DNA from: Bacteroidales bacterium UBA1735
GTDB lineage: Bacteria > Bacteroidota > Bacteroidia > Bacteroidales > Paludibacteraceae
Reading direction: 5' to 3'
Assembly: GCA_002315745.1 (NCBI GenBank)
Contig: DCID01000004.1
Span: forward strand, 1-6,977
DNA length: 6,977 nucleotides
Of the stretch, positions 1 to 6,765 are shown piece by piece (the first letter of the stretch is position 1; each line of letters starts with the position of its first letter). The notes beneath the pieces are model-generated. The model did no database searches, had not been told where the DNA came from, and was given only the letters and a program-made list of their open reading frames with translations. The position numbers were made by a program, and so were the translations under genes.

Positions 1-455
1 CCTCCGCCAGCTAAGCGATATAAAGCAACACCACCTTGAGATGCACTACTATAACATGCGAATATAGAACTTCCTGAATTATATTGAAGTACGTTTCTTG
101 AATTTGAACCAGCTGCGACTACAGATGCTACTCCATCAGAAATAGTAATTGTCCACGAACTATTAGCGGTTTTCGTAGTTTCCGTCTTCAAGTAGTTGGA
201 AGATGAAGATGCCGCATAGATATATCCAGCACCATCATAGAAAGACCATTTACCCGAAGTTGTACCTGCTTGTAAAGTGAATACACAAACACTGCTTGTA
301 AATGTCAACGAACTGCCTGACTTAGTTACAGCAGCTTGTCCTCTATTATTCGTGTTTTGAGTAGTACTCATCGCATAATTTGCATTCTTTGCAGCAATCA
401 CTATTTGATCACCAGCCGTTAGAGTAGCCGCATCAGTAACAAGGGTATAAGTATC
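1..455 (-). other. C-terminal beta-rich domain of the large protein, cut by window edge (residues 1457 onward)
   Basis: The segment starts YTLVTDAATLTAGDQIVIAA and contains NNRGQAAV, SFYDGAGYIYAAS, WTITIS and ALYRLAG. This strand pattern recurs in secreted Bacteroidetes proteins, often with nucleases; I know of no established function. It may be a binding or passenger-spacing domain. The reading frame is still open at base 1, so whatever sorting signal the protein carries is not visible. Confidence 0.6.
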
Positions 456-3400
456 CGTTCCCGCCTTGCGAATTGGTGCAGACGATGACTCATAACTATA
501 TACCGCGCGGAAGATTTTGTTGGCGGCACCTATAGCCATTGGGAAAGAAGCATAAGTCGGAGCAGTAGTTACATCCTCGGTGCAAACGGCAGCTGAACCG
601 CACTCTACCCAACCCTTGAAGGTATAGCCATCACAAGCCACAGGTGTTCCAGCGGGAGCAGTAATACTCTGTCCTTCATACAGACTTTGAACATTTCCAT
701 ATTGATCACCATTATTATAGAACGTAGCCGTATATTTGGTGTCCGAAACAAAGATAGCGGTATAGGTTGTTTTAGCATTGGTAACAGTAATCGTACGTGG
801 GTTATCGGTATTGTCATCATCCCACTTTGAGAATATATATCCTGCATTAGGTGTAGCCGAAATCTCACGCTCGGCGTTCTTTTCACATACTCCACTACCT
901 GTGGTAGTACCACCTTCGTTAGGCGAAGCCACTACGGAAAGAGTGATACTGGTTGAACCACCTCCAGTAGGATCATAATCGCTACAGAACGTAGCCGTTG
1001 CGTCACTAATAGAGAAAGTCTGTCCCGCTTTGTTTCCCCACAGATATTCCGCTAATTCGGGATAATCGATGAATGGGTTACGGTTGCCTTGCGTCGCTTG
1101 GATACCATTGTTACGGTCAATCTCCTTTTGAGAAACAGGGTCTTGACGATGCCACTTCATCAGCAATGCCACACCATAATCGGTCAAGCCATAGTGCCCT
1201 GCCTCGGTAAATGTGCCATTGAAGATAGCAGCACCATCACCGCTGGTGAAGGCGAATGAACCCTCCCAGTGCAACATAGCTCCCATATATGCACGAGCAA
1301 AATCACCCTTATATTGGTCTATCGGTTCAAAAACAGGAGTTTTTGTACAGGAAACAGAGGCAGATGAAATGACGGTATTTGAATTAGAAATTGCATTGGG
1401 TGTTCCTAACTTACTACCATTATAGGTATAAGTAGCGGAGTTCACTTCACCAAAAGTATAATTACCACGACGATTGTTCACCTTACCATCCGTAGGGACA
1501 ACATGGAAGATATCCGAACCTGGTTTACTTTGTTTACTTTCTGGGTTAAACCAAGATTTAGGAATAGAGTGTTCACGATTGAAACAGTCGCACTCTTTAC
1601 TGTAATTGCCACATTGATCATCATCTGGGTCAAAATTACATCCTCCATACATATCCCAAATCAGTCCAGTTTTTCCTACTGAATCTGCGGGATAGACATC
1701 GGTCGTCTTATATGCTGTATTGAGACCATCATAACTCAGGTCATGATAACCTACAAGTGTTACGTTATGTATCGCATCAAATAAGTTCTTAGCAGACTTA
1801 TTATTCAAATCTCCATAGTAGGTGTCGGGATCTACGGTACAAGTAACTGTACCCTTTGCCTCAACTGTCACATTGATTACCTTGTCTGCTGGTTTGGAGT
1901 AGTTAGTTGTTCCTGTACCAGAAATGGTAATCGTTGTGTTTCCGACTGCCACACCCGTCACCACGCCTGATGTGTTGACTGTGCAGATACCCGTGTTAGC
2001 AGAAGCGAATGAAACATCGCCATCTCCCACTACGGAGTAACTAATCTGACGCGTTTTGTTGACTGCAACGGTGAGGTCTTGGGCAGAAATAGAACCTGTA
2101 CCCTTGGCAACAGTAACGGTATAGGATTTCTCGCACGCATTGTGTGTGCTCGTGGCCGCCACATTGGCGGTAATAGTTGTTGAACCTACTGCCACGCCTT
2201 GTACATTGCCGTCTTCATCCACAGAGGCGATGGTTGGGGCGTCACTTGTGTAGGTGATTGCACCAGTAGAATTGGTAGTAAAGGTATTTGTTCCACCTTG
2301 TCCACAATTGATGTTTATAGAAGAAGAGGCAAAAGAACATGTAGGATCAGTCTTAGGCGTAGTCGAACATACTAAGGCATAGTCAGTGTAGGTTTTGCCG
2401 CCGCCCGAGGAAAGAGATACAGATCCGATATATCCTCTAACACTAGTGGTACTTACTGTAATAGAAGAGATAGCGACATCACTTGAATTGGTAAAAGTAA
2501 GTGTAGACTCAGATGCCGTTGGTGCTTGTGCCGAGCCAAATGTGGTAGAACCATTTACTTTTACTTGAATATTGCCAGCGTCCGATCCATATTTGGTAGC
2601 ATTCACAGATATTGTTTTTGTAGTAATGGCTGTCGATAAGGTCATTGTAATTGACCCAGAGGCCTTACTCGATCCTAATTTACAGCCATATTTGCCCGCA
2701 TAAGATTTAGAACCCGAAAAAGTGGATATACCAGAGTAAGTGTCAACGATATTACTCTTAATGTTCGCATCACTTGTGGATTCGGTGCTACTGTCGGAAC
2801 TTGCCTTTTTGAACACTACTGACGCGCTTGTCGTTCCCGCCTTACGAATTGGAGCGGAGGAGGACTCGGTGGCATAGACGGCGTAATAGGTGATATTGCC
2901 CGTTACGGTTTTGGTACCAGCCTCGGTGAACATATCCGATGGAGCATCTGTCGCACTTGAGTAGCCCGCAATGGCTGTCCAACCTACGAACTTCTTGCCG
3001 CCATCACCAGCACAGTCTGAAGGAGTAGAAGGAAGAACTAATGCCGCTCCTGCATTATAAACGACAGGAGTTGTTGCTCCATCTACACTCCAAGTAACGG
3101 TGTATTGTATATCCACAATACCTGTTACCACCACATCCACATCACCTTTGACATTGTTGATGGTGAGTGTAGTACCCGAATAGGTGTAATCTGTGCCATA
3201 GACCAAACATGCACCACCCATCGTCACATCAAAACTCTCGGGATCCAAACGGTATCCACTTGCAGGAGTCACAGTCAGAGCAAGGTTATTATTATACGTA
3301 ACCGTTGAAGCTCCCGTAATCGTCGCATGGTCACCCAAAGTCTCTACGTTCAAACTGGATTGACGATTGATATAATCCACATAGACCTTATTTCCAGACT

Positions 3401-4823
3401 TGGTGATGTTCTTCAAATTTCTACCGCTGGTAGAACCATTCCAAGTAGTTATATTGTCTGTACCAGGGAATGGGTCGTCTGTTGCTCCATAATCTTTCGT
3501 CTTTCCATCAGCAGGGACAATCGTATAGCGAAGTGTACCAGCTGTGTTATTTAAGTCGTTATCATCCCAGTGCGTACTATTATACTTCACCTTCCAAACC
3601 ACCATACCTTCACCAGGCAGATAGGCATCCCAACCCTCTTTCTTACGATACTCAATGTAGTATTGTTCGCTGGTATTAGTCGCTGATACCAAAGAATTGG
3701 ATGAAGTAATCTGATAGGAATAATAACAATCATTTCCGTTGGGCAGTAATATCAAACTCTTAGCAGATGTGCCAGGGTGTCTTGGAGTTGCCCATCCCAT
3801 AAAGTACTTGTCGTAGGCACTATACAATGGTGGAGTTTGACCATCATTATTATACGAGCCACCATCCATAAGCGACCAATAGCCAGGCGTAACGCCATTA
3901 TCGTAGTTCGTTCCATACTCTGTATCATAATAATCTGGCATACCGATGACATGCGAGAACTCATGCGCAAACGTACCTACGCCATCTGCTTGGGTACCCG
4001 AATTGCCTCTCAACTCTGCCGAACATGCATAATGTTCAATACTTTTGCCATCTTTCGTTAAGCTCAATCCAGCGGATGTTATATCCCAACTATGTGGCCA
4101 AATGGTGTTGGGCATTGTACCCTTGGTATCCGAAGCCTCTCCATATCCTGCATAAATAATATAGACATTGTCCACAACGCCGTCATTATCTGTATCATAG
4201 TTCGCGAAATTACATCCAGCATCATCTGCCTTCTTACATGCATCAACCGCCATTTGAGCTGGGCGGACATCATCACCATTATCATCGTTAGCACCATAGT
4301 ACGCCATGTTATTGTCTAAAGTTACAGGACCAAAAACATCGAATTGCGGTATATAGTGTCCTTCCGATGAAGCCTTAAAATATTCGCTCACACAACCCGA
4401 AGGTGAGAAACCTGTTTGGTTAAGCATATTGTTAAAGAAGGCATTGTTGTGCGCAGATGTCATGGACTTATCGCTATAGTTCACCAAGATTACCAACAAT
4501 TTGGTTGGCTGCAGAGCAGGTGCCTTACGTGGTGCAACTGCATTTTTGCGACGTGGACTCTCAGCACGGCGTTGAGCTACTTGATTACTTGATAATTGCT
4601 CCGCCTTTACTTCCCAATACCCAGCCTCATTCTTGGTCACTTGCTGACCATCGCGGTTGATCCAATAGTGATAGAACTCGTCACCGACGAGGCGCAGTTC
4701 GATGGTCGTGCCATCGGGTTGCTCCATCGTGCGCCAACCTGGATAAGCGGGCACAGCCAATGCAGTTGTTAACAACGAACTGATTGATAACGCTACTAAT
4801 GTAGCAAAAAGTTTGTTTTTCAT
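1..4823 (-). CDS. Secreted multidomain M6 metalloprotease / endonuclease I fusion protein (3' end beyond window)
   Basis: I read this frame from the ATG at 4823 to the window edge without a stop: at least 1607 codons, with the C-terminus missing. Residues 1-23 are a Sec signal peptide (KNK, hydrophobic core, ALA cleavage site). Residues 24 to about 488 are an M6 peptidase with zinc motif HEFSHVIGMPD (H287, E288, H291, D297), Met-turn LMD (M319) and an acidic DTDNDGVVDN loop (210-219), probably calcium binding. Then follow a beta repeat (490-571), an InlB B-repeat (574-651), an adhesin-like beta region (665-815), two Big_2-like domains (828-995), endonuclease I (1000-1263), two B-repeat-type modules (1292-1444) and a beta-rich terminal domain (1457 onward). 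I infer an extracellular or surface enzyme degrading protein and DNA. A type IX secretion tail would lie outside the window. An in-frame ATG at 4850 is a possible alternative start; 4823 is preferred because the signal peptide then begins MKNK. It has its own promoter. Confidence 0.93.
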   Translation of the reverse strand, partial: MKNKLFATLVALSISSLLTTALAVPAYPGWRTMEQPDGTTIELRLVGDEFYHYWINRDGQQVTKNEAGYWEVKAEQLSSNQVAQRRAESPRRKNAVAPRKAPALQPTKLLVILVNYSDKSMTSAHNNAFFNNMLNQTGFSPSGCVSEYFKASSEGHYIPQFDVFGPVTLDNNMAYYGANDDNGDDVRPAQMAVDACKKADDAGCNFANYDTDNDGVVDNVYIIYAGYGEASDTKGTMPNTIWPHSWDITSAGLSLTKDGKSIEHYACSAELRGNSGTQADGVGTFAHEFSHVIGMPDYYDTEYGTNYDNGVTPGYWSLMDGGSYNNDGQTPPLYSAYDKYFMGWATPRHPGTSAKSLILLPNGNDCYYSYQITSSNSLVSATNTSEQYYIEYRKKEGWDAYLPGEGMVVWKVKYNSTHWDDNDLNNTAGTLRYTIVPADGKTKDYGATDDPFPGTDNITTWNGSTSGRNLKNITKSGNKVYVDYINRQSSLNVETLGDHATITGASTVTYNNNLALTVTPASGYRLDPESFDVTMGGACLVYGTDYTYSGTTLTINNVKGDVDVVVTGIVDIQYTVTWSVDGATTPVVYNAGAALVLPSTPSDCAGDGGKKFVGWTAIAGYSSATDAPSDMFTEAGTKTVTGNITYYAVYATESSSAPIRKAGTTSASVVFKKASSDSSTESTSDANIKSNIVDTYSGISTFSGSKSYAGKYGCKLGSSKASGSITMTLSTAITTKTISVNATKYGSDAGNIQVKVNGSTTFGSAQAPTASESTLTFTNSSDVAISSITVSTTSVRGYIGSVSLSSGGGKTYTDYALVCSTTPKTDPTCSFASSSININCGQGGTNTFTTNSTGAITYTSDAPTIASVDEDGNVQGVAVGSTTITANVAATSTHNACEKSYTVTVAKGTGSISAQDLTVAVNKTRQISYSVVGDGDVSFASANTGICTVNTSGVVTGVAVGNTTITISGTGTTNYSKPADKVINVTVEAKGTVTCTVDPDTYYGDLNNKSAKNLFDAIHNVTLVGYHDLSYDGLNTAYKTTDVYPADSVGKTGLIWDMYGGCNFDPDDDQCGNYSKECDCFNREHSIPKSWFNPESKQSKPGSDIFHVVPTDGKVNNRRGNYTFGEVNSATYTYNGSKLGTPNAISNSNTVISSASVSCTKTPVFEPIDQYKGDFARAYMGAMLHWEGSFAFTSGDGAAIFNGTFTEAGHYGLTDYGVALLMKWHRQDPVSQKEIDRNNGIQATQGNRNPFIDYPELAEYLWGNKAGQTFSISDATATFCSDYDPTGGGSTSITLSVVASPNEGGTTTGSGVCEKNAEREISATPNAGYIFSKWDDDNTDNPRTITVTNAKTTYTAIFVSDTKYTATFYNNGDQYGNVQSLYEGQSITAPAGTPVACDGYTFKGWVECGSAAVCTEDVTTAPTYASFPMAIGAANKIFRAVYSYESSSAPIRKAGTDTYTLVTDAATLTAGDQIVIAAKNANYAMSTTQNTNNRGQAAVTKSGSSLTFTSSVCVFTLQAGTTSGKWSFYDGAGYIYAASSSSNYLKTETTKTANSSWTITISDGVASVVAAGSNSRNVLQYNSGSSIFACYSSASQGGVALYRLAGG
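456..491 (-). repeat. Intragenic linker repeat, copy 2 (encodes ESSSAPIRKAGT, residues 1445-1456)
   Basis: This second copy follows B-repeat module 2, about 2.4 kb from copy 1. The shared context (B-repeat strand, then linker) suggests duplication of a module rather than chance. Confidence 0.9.
492..950 (-). other. Divergent B-repeat plus InlB B-repeat module 2 (residues 1292-1444)
   Basis: Residues 1292-1359 form a divergent bacterial repeat (VVASPNEGGTTTG, then AGYIFSKWDDD and a final TYTAIFV). Residues 1364-1444 form a second B-repeat (YTATFYNNGD, GYTFKGWVECG, IFRAVYSYE). The latter runs directly into the second copy of the linker ESSSAPIRKAGT. Together they join the nuclease to the C-terminal beta domain. 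Confidence 0.75.
1035..1826 (-). other. Endonuclease I (EndA/NucM-type) nuclease domain (residues 1000-1263)
   Basis: The stretch from DTYYGDLNN to YLWG is a full endonuclease I domain embedded in the large protein. The active-site motif is NREHSIPKSWF (R1083, E1084, H1085), matching the E-H pair known in Vvn and EndA periplasmic or secreted nucleases. It is followed by DIFHVVPTDGKVNNRRGNY (1104-1122), where N and R residues bind metal and phosphate in the family. The closing motifs DPVS...RN and GNRNPFIDYPE (1246-1256) are also intact. A cysteine-bearing stretch (C1062, C1071, C1078, C1080) just before the active site fits disulfide formation outside the cytoplasm. The expected role is nonspecific cleavage of DNA and possibly RNA. 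Confidence 0.93.
1839..2342 (-). other. Two tandem Big_2-like Ig domains (residues 828-995)
   Basis: Two successive beta-sandwich repeats precede the nuclease. Each has the Big_2 signature ending: IASVDEDGNVQGVAVGSTTI in the first and ICTVNTSGVVTGVAVGNTTI in the second. Such domains act as spacers or adhesion modules in surface proteins. Here they separate protease from nuclease, which suggests a stalk between two catalytic heads. Confidence 0.85.
2832..2867 (-). repeat. Intragenic linker repeat, copy 1 (encodes ESSSAPIRKAGT, residues 653-664)
   Basis: This 36-bp segment follows B-repeat module 1 and encodes the same 12 residues as 456-491. The two copies match at 31 of 36 bases by eye, and four of the five differences are silent third-position or serine-codon-type changes that keep the protein identical. 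Confidence 0.9.
2871..3104 (-). other. InlB B-repeat (Listeria-Bacteroides repeat) module 1 (residues 574-651)
   Basis: The segment YTVTWSVDGATTPVVYNAGA ... KKFVGWTAI ... ITYYAVYA has the usual order of a B-repeat: a TVTW strand, a proline-bearing middle, an xGW motif and a final YxAVY strand. It lies downstream of the protease core and is followed by the linker ESSSAPIRKAGT. These modules are common in surface-exposed Bacteroidetes proteins and probably are structural. Confidence 0.75.
3360..4754 (-). other. M6-family metalloprotease region (residues 24-488)
   Basis: This is the protease part of the large protein. It begins with a Bacteroidetes-type N-terminal propeptide-like stretch (EQPDGTTIELRLVGDEFYHY), then a basic linker (AQRRAESPRRKNAVAPRK) that could be a processing site before the catalytic core. 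The core has the NVYIIYAGYGE strand, the zinc motif at residues 287-297, the Met-turn near 319 and the typical PLYSAYDKYFMGW segment after it. All expected catalytic residues are present, so it should be active. The family is known from immune inhibitor A and related secreted proteases; the substrate here is unknown. Confidence 0.9.
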
Positions 4824-4932
4824 ATTGTTTAATTTACATTTATTACGCATTGCTATGCTTTTGCTGCCTATATGTTCAAAAACTTCCCCAACTTCCTTGC
4901 ACGCACATATATACGCATACACAAAAACCGCA
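4824..4932 (-). promoter_or_regulatory. 5' leader of the protease/nuclease gene
   Basis: This is about 100 bases of presumed untranslated leader. It contains an imperfect direct repeat (GGAAGTTGGGGAAGTT) but no riboswitch or strong hairpin that I can recognise. An in-frame ATG at 4850 would add nine residues (MRNKCKLNN) to the N-terminus if used. Confidence 0.5.
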
Positions 4933-4964
4933 CAAAGGTACGAAAAAAAACTTAATAAAACAAA
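4933..4964 (-). promoter_or_regulatory. Bacteroidetes primary-sigma promoter of the protease/nuclease gene
   Basis: On the minus strand, TTTG (4964-4961) is followed by a 20-base spacer and TACCTTTG (4940-4933). This matches the -33 TTTG and -7 TAnnTTTG consensus exactly. Transcription would start near 4926, giving a leader of about 100 bases (4824 to about 4926). The leader shows no Shine-Dalgarno sequence, as is normal for Bacteroidetes; the bases before the ATG are A/T-rich (AAATTAAACAAT). Confidence 0.85.
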
Positions 4965-5010
4965 TTATTTTAAAGAAAAATTCATTTTGCGCCAAAAGTG
5001 CAAAAAAAGC

Positions 5011-5045
5011 AAAAAAAACGCCACCTACTTGGTGGTAGATGGCGT
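5011..5045 (-). terminator. Intrinsic terminator behind the ATPase gene and the truncated small gene
   Basis: On the minus strand an 11-bp stem, ACGCCATCTAC with GTAGGTGGCGT (one G-U pair), closes a 6-base loop CACCAA and is followed by a run of T. It is the copy of the terminator at 6731-6765 and now ends the ATPase transcript just before the next promoter. Confidence 0.92.
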
Positions 5046-5069
5046 TGCGTTGCTTAGTCGGGGTGGCGC

Positions 5070-5164
5070 TTAGGCTTTGGGGTCCTTGCGCTTGATAGAC
5101 TTGACTAAGTTGTAGATGAGGGTGATGAGGGCGGTGAGGAAGCCGACACCCTCTTCGTGGGTTA
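5070..5164 (-). pseudogene. 5'-truncated second copy of the small 37-aa gene
   Basis: The last 30 codons (THEEGVGFLTALITLIYN, then LVKSIKRKDPKA) and stop are the same as in the gene at 6793-6906, with a single silent change (GAC for GAT). The first seven codons are absent. Reading upstream in frame gives GTA, CCT, ATT, GCA and then a TAA stop, with no start codon. The fragment begins 17 bases after the ATPase stop and is in a different frame from it, so no fusion forms. It probably is not translated and survives as part of the terminator-bearing repeat. Confidence 0.85.
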
Positions 5165-5181
5165 CAGGAATTGCTTAACTA

Positions 5182-6534
5182 TTATAGCAACGCTGCCATG
5201 TAAAGGGGGAGATACACTACACCATTCTCCGCTTTTAGATTGCCACTATGAAACACAATGGATGGTGCTAATTGCTCCCCAAACTTATGCTGGAACTTCT
5301 CAAGAGAAGAGGTCGTATAGCGAGAAGAAGATTTAACCTCAATCGGATGTATATTATGACGAGAAGAGATGACAGGCTTAGCCACCAAAAAATCTATCTC
5401 CATCGTATCTTCACTATTCGTCTTGCTATACGAAGAGAAGAAATAAAGATCTCGACCAGTAGCTACCAACATTTGCGCCACCAAATTCTCTACCAACATA
5501 CCTTGATTGATCTCCAACTTATTATGCATCAACTTGCGATACAGTTCTTCCGCACGAATGGTGGCTTCTGAAAACGCATGAGAGATCAAAAGTCCCGTGT
5601 CCGCCATATACACTTTCAACGCAGAATCATTGAGGCGCATGCCTAACCCCACAGTAGGTTCAGTGGCTGCATAGCAGGAATTAATCACCCTTGATTCATT
5701 GAGCCAAAAGAAAGCCGTCTCCCAATTTCGCATCCTTGCTCCTTTCGCCAAATCCGATAGCCGCACTTTCTTTTCATGCCGCTGTAACATTGCAGGAATG
5801 GTATCAAAAATACGGGTTACTTTGGGCGCTTGTTGCTTTGCATACTTACTGATATCTCCCCGATAGAGAGACAGGATATTGCGTTTGACTACATCTACGG
5901 CATTGAAATCATGCGTTTCTGTCCAAGTTAATACCGCTTGTGGCATACCTCCAACAATCATATACAATCGAAGATAATCCATCATCTTGCGATGCAAGGA
6001 CTGATCCAATGGACGCTTCTGCTGATAGCATTCACACACAAAAGGCATCATCAGTTCATCTCCCAACGCCCAAAGGAATTCCTCTAAATCCATAGGGTAC
6101 ATATTGATACGATGTTCCTCACTGGGGATGTTGATGTTCTTCACATTTTGATTGATACTGACTAAACTGCCCGTCTCAATGTAATCATAGCGATTATCTG
6201 CCACCAGATACTTGATTGCCTCGCGTGCCTGCGGATATTTCTGCACTTCGTCAAAGATAATAAGGGACTGGTGCTCATATAATGTAACACCAGTTTCCAG
6301 GCTTAGATGCATAAAAAACTGGTCTAAGTTATCCAAATAGTCCCTAAAGAGATTTTTCAACTTAGTCGAAGCGTTTGTAAAGTCCAATAAAATATAGGAC
6401 TTATACTCATTTTTCGCAAATGTTTCTACGATAAAACTCTTTCCAACGCGCCTTGCACCATCTATCATAAGTGCCTCTTTTCTTGCACGTGAGTTTTTCC
6501 AATTTAGCAACTCGCTGTAAATCTTACGTTTCAT
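5182..6534 (-). CDS. AAA+ ATPase of the AAA_14 / DUF4143 type (COG1373-like)
   Basis: This 450-aa cytoplasmic protein has no signal peptide or membrane span. The P-loop is GARRVGKS (26-33), Walker B is LIIFDE (91-96), and ETGS (120-123) sits at the sensor position. YPMDLEEFL (146-154) and VGGMPQAV (194-201) are typical for the family. The C-terminal part resembles DUF4143 and ends with a PD-(D/E)xK-like core: E349, EIDF (D381) and IEVK (E399, K401). Family function is not established; multicopy ATPases of this kind are common in Bacteroidales. I start it at the ATG at 6534. The frame is open upstream to a TTG at 6669, but that codon lies inside the -33 box, before the predicted transcript start, so the longer form is unlikely. 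The leader is about 100 bases. The gene forms its own unit, ended by the terminator at 5011-5045, and is flanked by direct repeats. Confidence 0.93.
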   Translation of the reverse strand: MKRKIYSELLNWKNSRARKEALMIDGARRVGKSFIVETFAKNEYKSYILLDFTNASTKLKNLFRDYLDNLDQFFMHLSLETGVTLYEHQSLIIFDEVQKYPQAREAIKYLVADNRYDYIETGSLVSINQNVKNINIPSEEHRINMYPMDLEEFLWALGDELMMPFVCECYQQKRPLDQSLHRKMMDYLRLYMIVGGMPQAVLTWTETHDFNAVDVVKRNILSLYRGDISKYAKQQAPKVTRIFDTIPAMLQRHEKKVRLSDLAKGARMRNWETAFFWLNESRVINSCYAATEPTVGLGMRLNDSALKVYMADTGLLISHAFSEATIRAEELYRKLMHNKLEINQGMLVENLVAQMLVATGRDLYFFSSYSKTNSEDTMEIDFLVAKPVISSRHNIHPIEVKSSSRYTTSSLEKFQHKFGEQLAPSIVFHSGNLKAENGVVYLPLYMAALL

Positions 6535-6638
6535 ATAAGTAAATACACATTTCCAATGTTTACGATTTGTGGACTTATACACCAATCCAATGATTAGCGA
6601 AGTGCAAATATTACACCAATCCAATTCTAAATCGGGCA

Positions 6639-6670
6639 CAAAGGTACGAAAAAAAAATGATATGTGCAAA
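6639..6670 (-). promoter_or_regulatory. Bacteroidetes primary-sigma promoter of the ATPase gene
   Basis: On the minus strand, TTTG (6670-6667), a 20-base spacer and TACCTTTG (6646-6639) match the consensus exactly, with the same spacing as the promoter at 4933-4964. The block CGTACCTTTGTGC is shared between the two. The predicted start of transcription is near 6632, about 98 bases before the ATPase ATG. Confidence 0.85.
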
Positions 6671-6705
6671 TATTTTTAAAGAAAAACTAGTTTTGCAAGC
6701 ATTTT

Positions 6706-6723
6706 GTGCAAAAAGTGCAAAAA
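6706..6723 (-). repeat. Tandem 9-base repeat upstream of the ATPase promoter
   Basis: On the minus strand TTTTTGCAC occurs twice in a row, between the small-gene terminator and the ATPase promoter. The matching place upstream of the other promoter has TTTTTGCAC followed by a degraded TTTTGGCGC (about 4988-5006). It may be an upstream promoter element or simply A/T-rich drift. Confidence 0.5.
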
Positions 6724-6730
6724 TAAGCAC

Positions 6731-6765
6731 AAAAAAAACGCCACCTACTTGGTGGTAGATGGCGT
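6731..6765 (-). terminator. Intrinsic terminator of the small 37-aa gene
   Basis: The stem ACGCCATCTAC with GTAGGTGGCGT, 6-base loop CACCAA and following T run are the same as at 5011-5045. It lies 27 bases past the small gene's stop and separates that gene from the ATPase promoter. Confidence 0.93.

Larger units (their letters stand above)
5011..5164. repeat. Direct repeat, left copy (small-gene 3' end plus terminator)
   Basis: This 154-bp segment aligns with 6731-6887 with, by eye, two substitutions and one 3-base indel, the indel lying between the stop codon and the terminator. Weaker similarity continues leftward through the promoter to about 4930, ending in the shared GCACAAAGGTACG block. 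Its right edge abuts unrelated sequence at the ATPase 3' end. Confidence 0.93.

Noticed and set aside
605..4660. Many short open frames of 66-102 codons on both strands within the large gene
   Set aside because: All lie inside the long minus-strand frame, have low-complexity compositions typical of shadow frames (runs of I, T, H, R, M), and show no domain or initiation signals.
4813..5073. Plus-strand frames of 62 and 86 codons across the intergenic region
   Set aside because: They are Lys-rich readings of the A-tracts opposite the promoter and terminator and show no coding character.
5272..5571. A 99-codon plus-strand frame opposite the ATPase gene
   Set aside because: It is antisense to the conserved DUF4143 region and is Arg/Leu-rich as expected of a shadow frame.
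6535..6669. A 45-residue N-terminal extension of the ATPase from a TTG start
   Set aside because: The TTG is part of the predicted -33 box and lies upstream of the predicted transcript start. The extension has no family similarity, while the ATG at 6534 gives the normal N-terminus just before the P-loop.
5018..6765. The two hairpin copies as a CRISPR array or attachment sites
   Set aside because: There are only two copies, 1.7 kb apart, each a standard intrinsic terminator following a coding end, with no spacer structure or recombinase gene.
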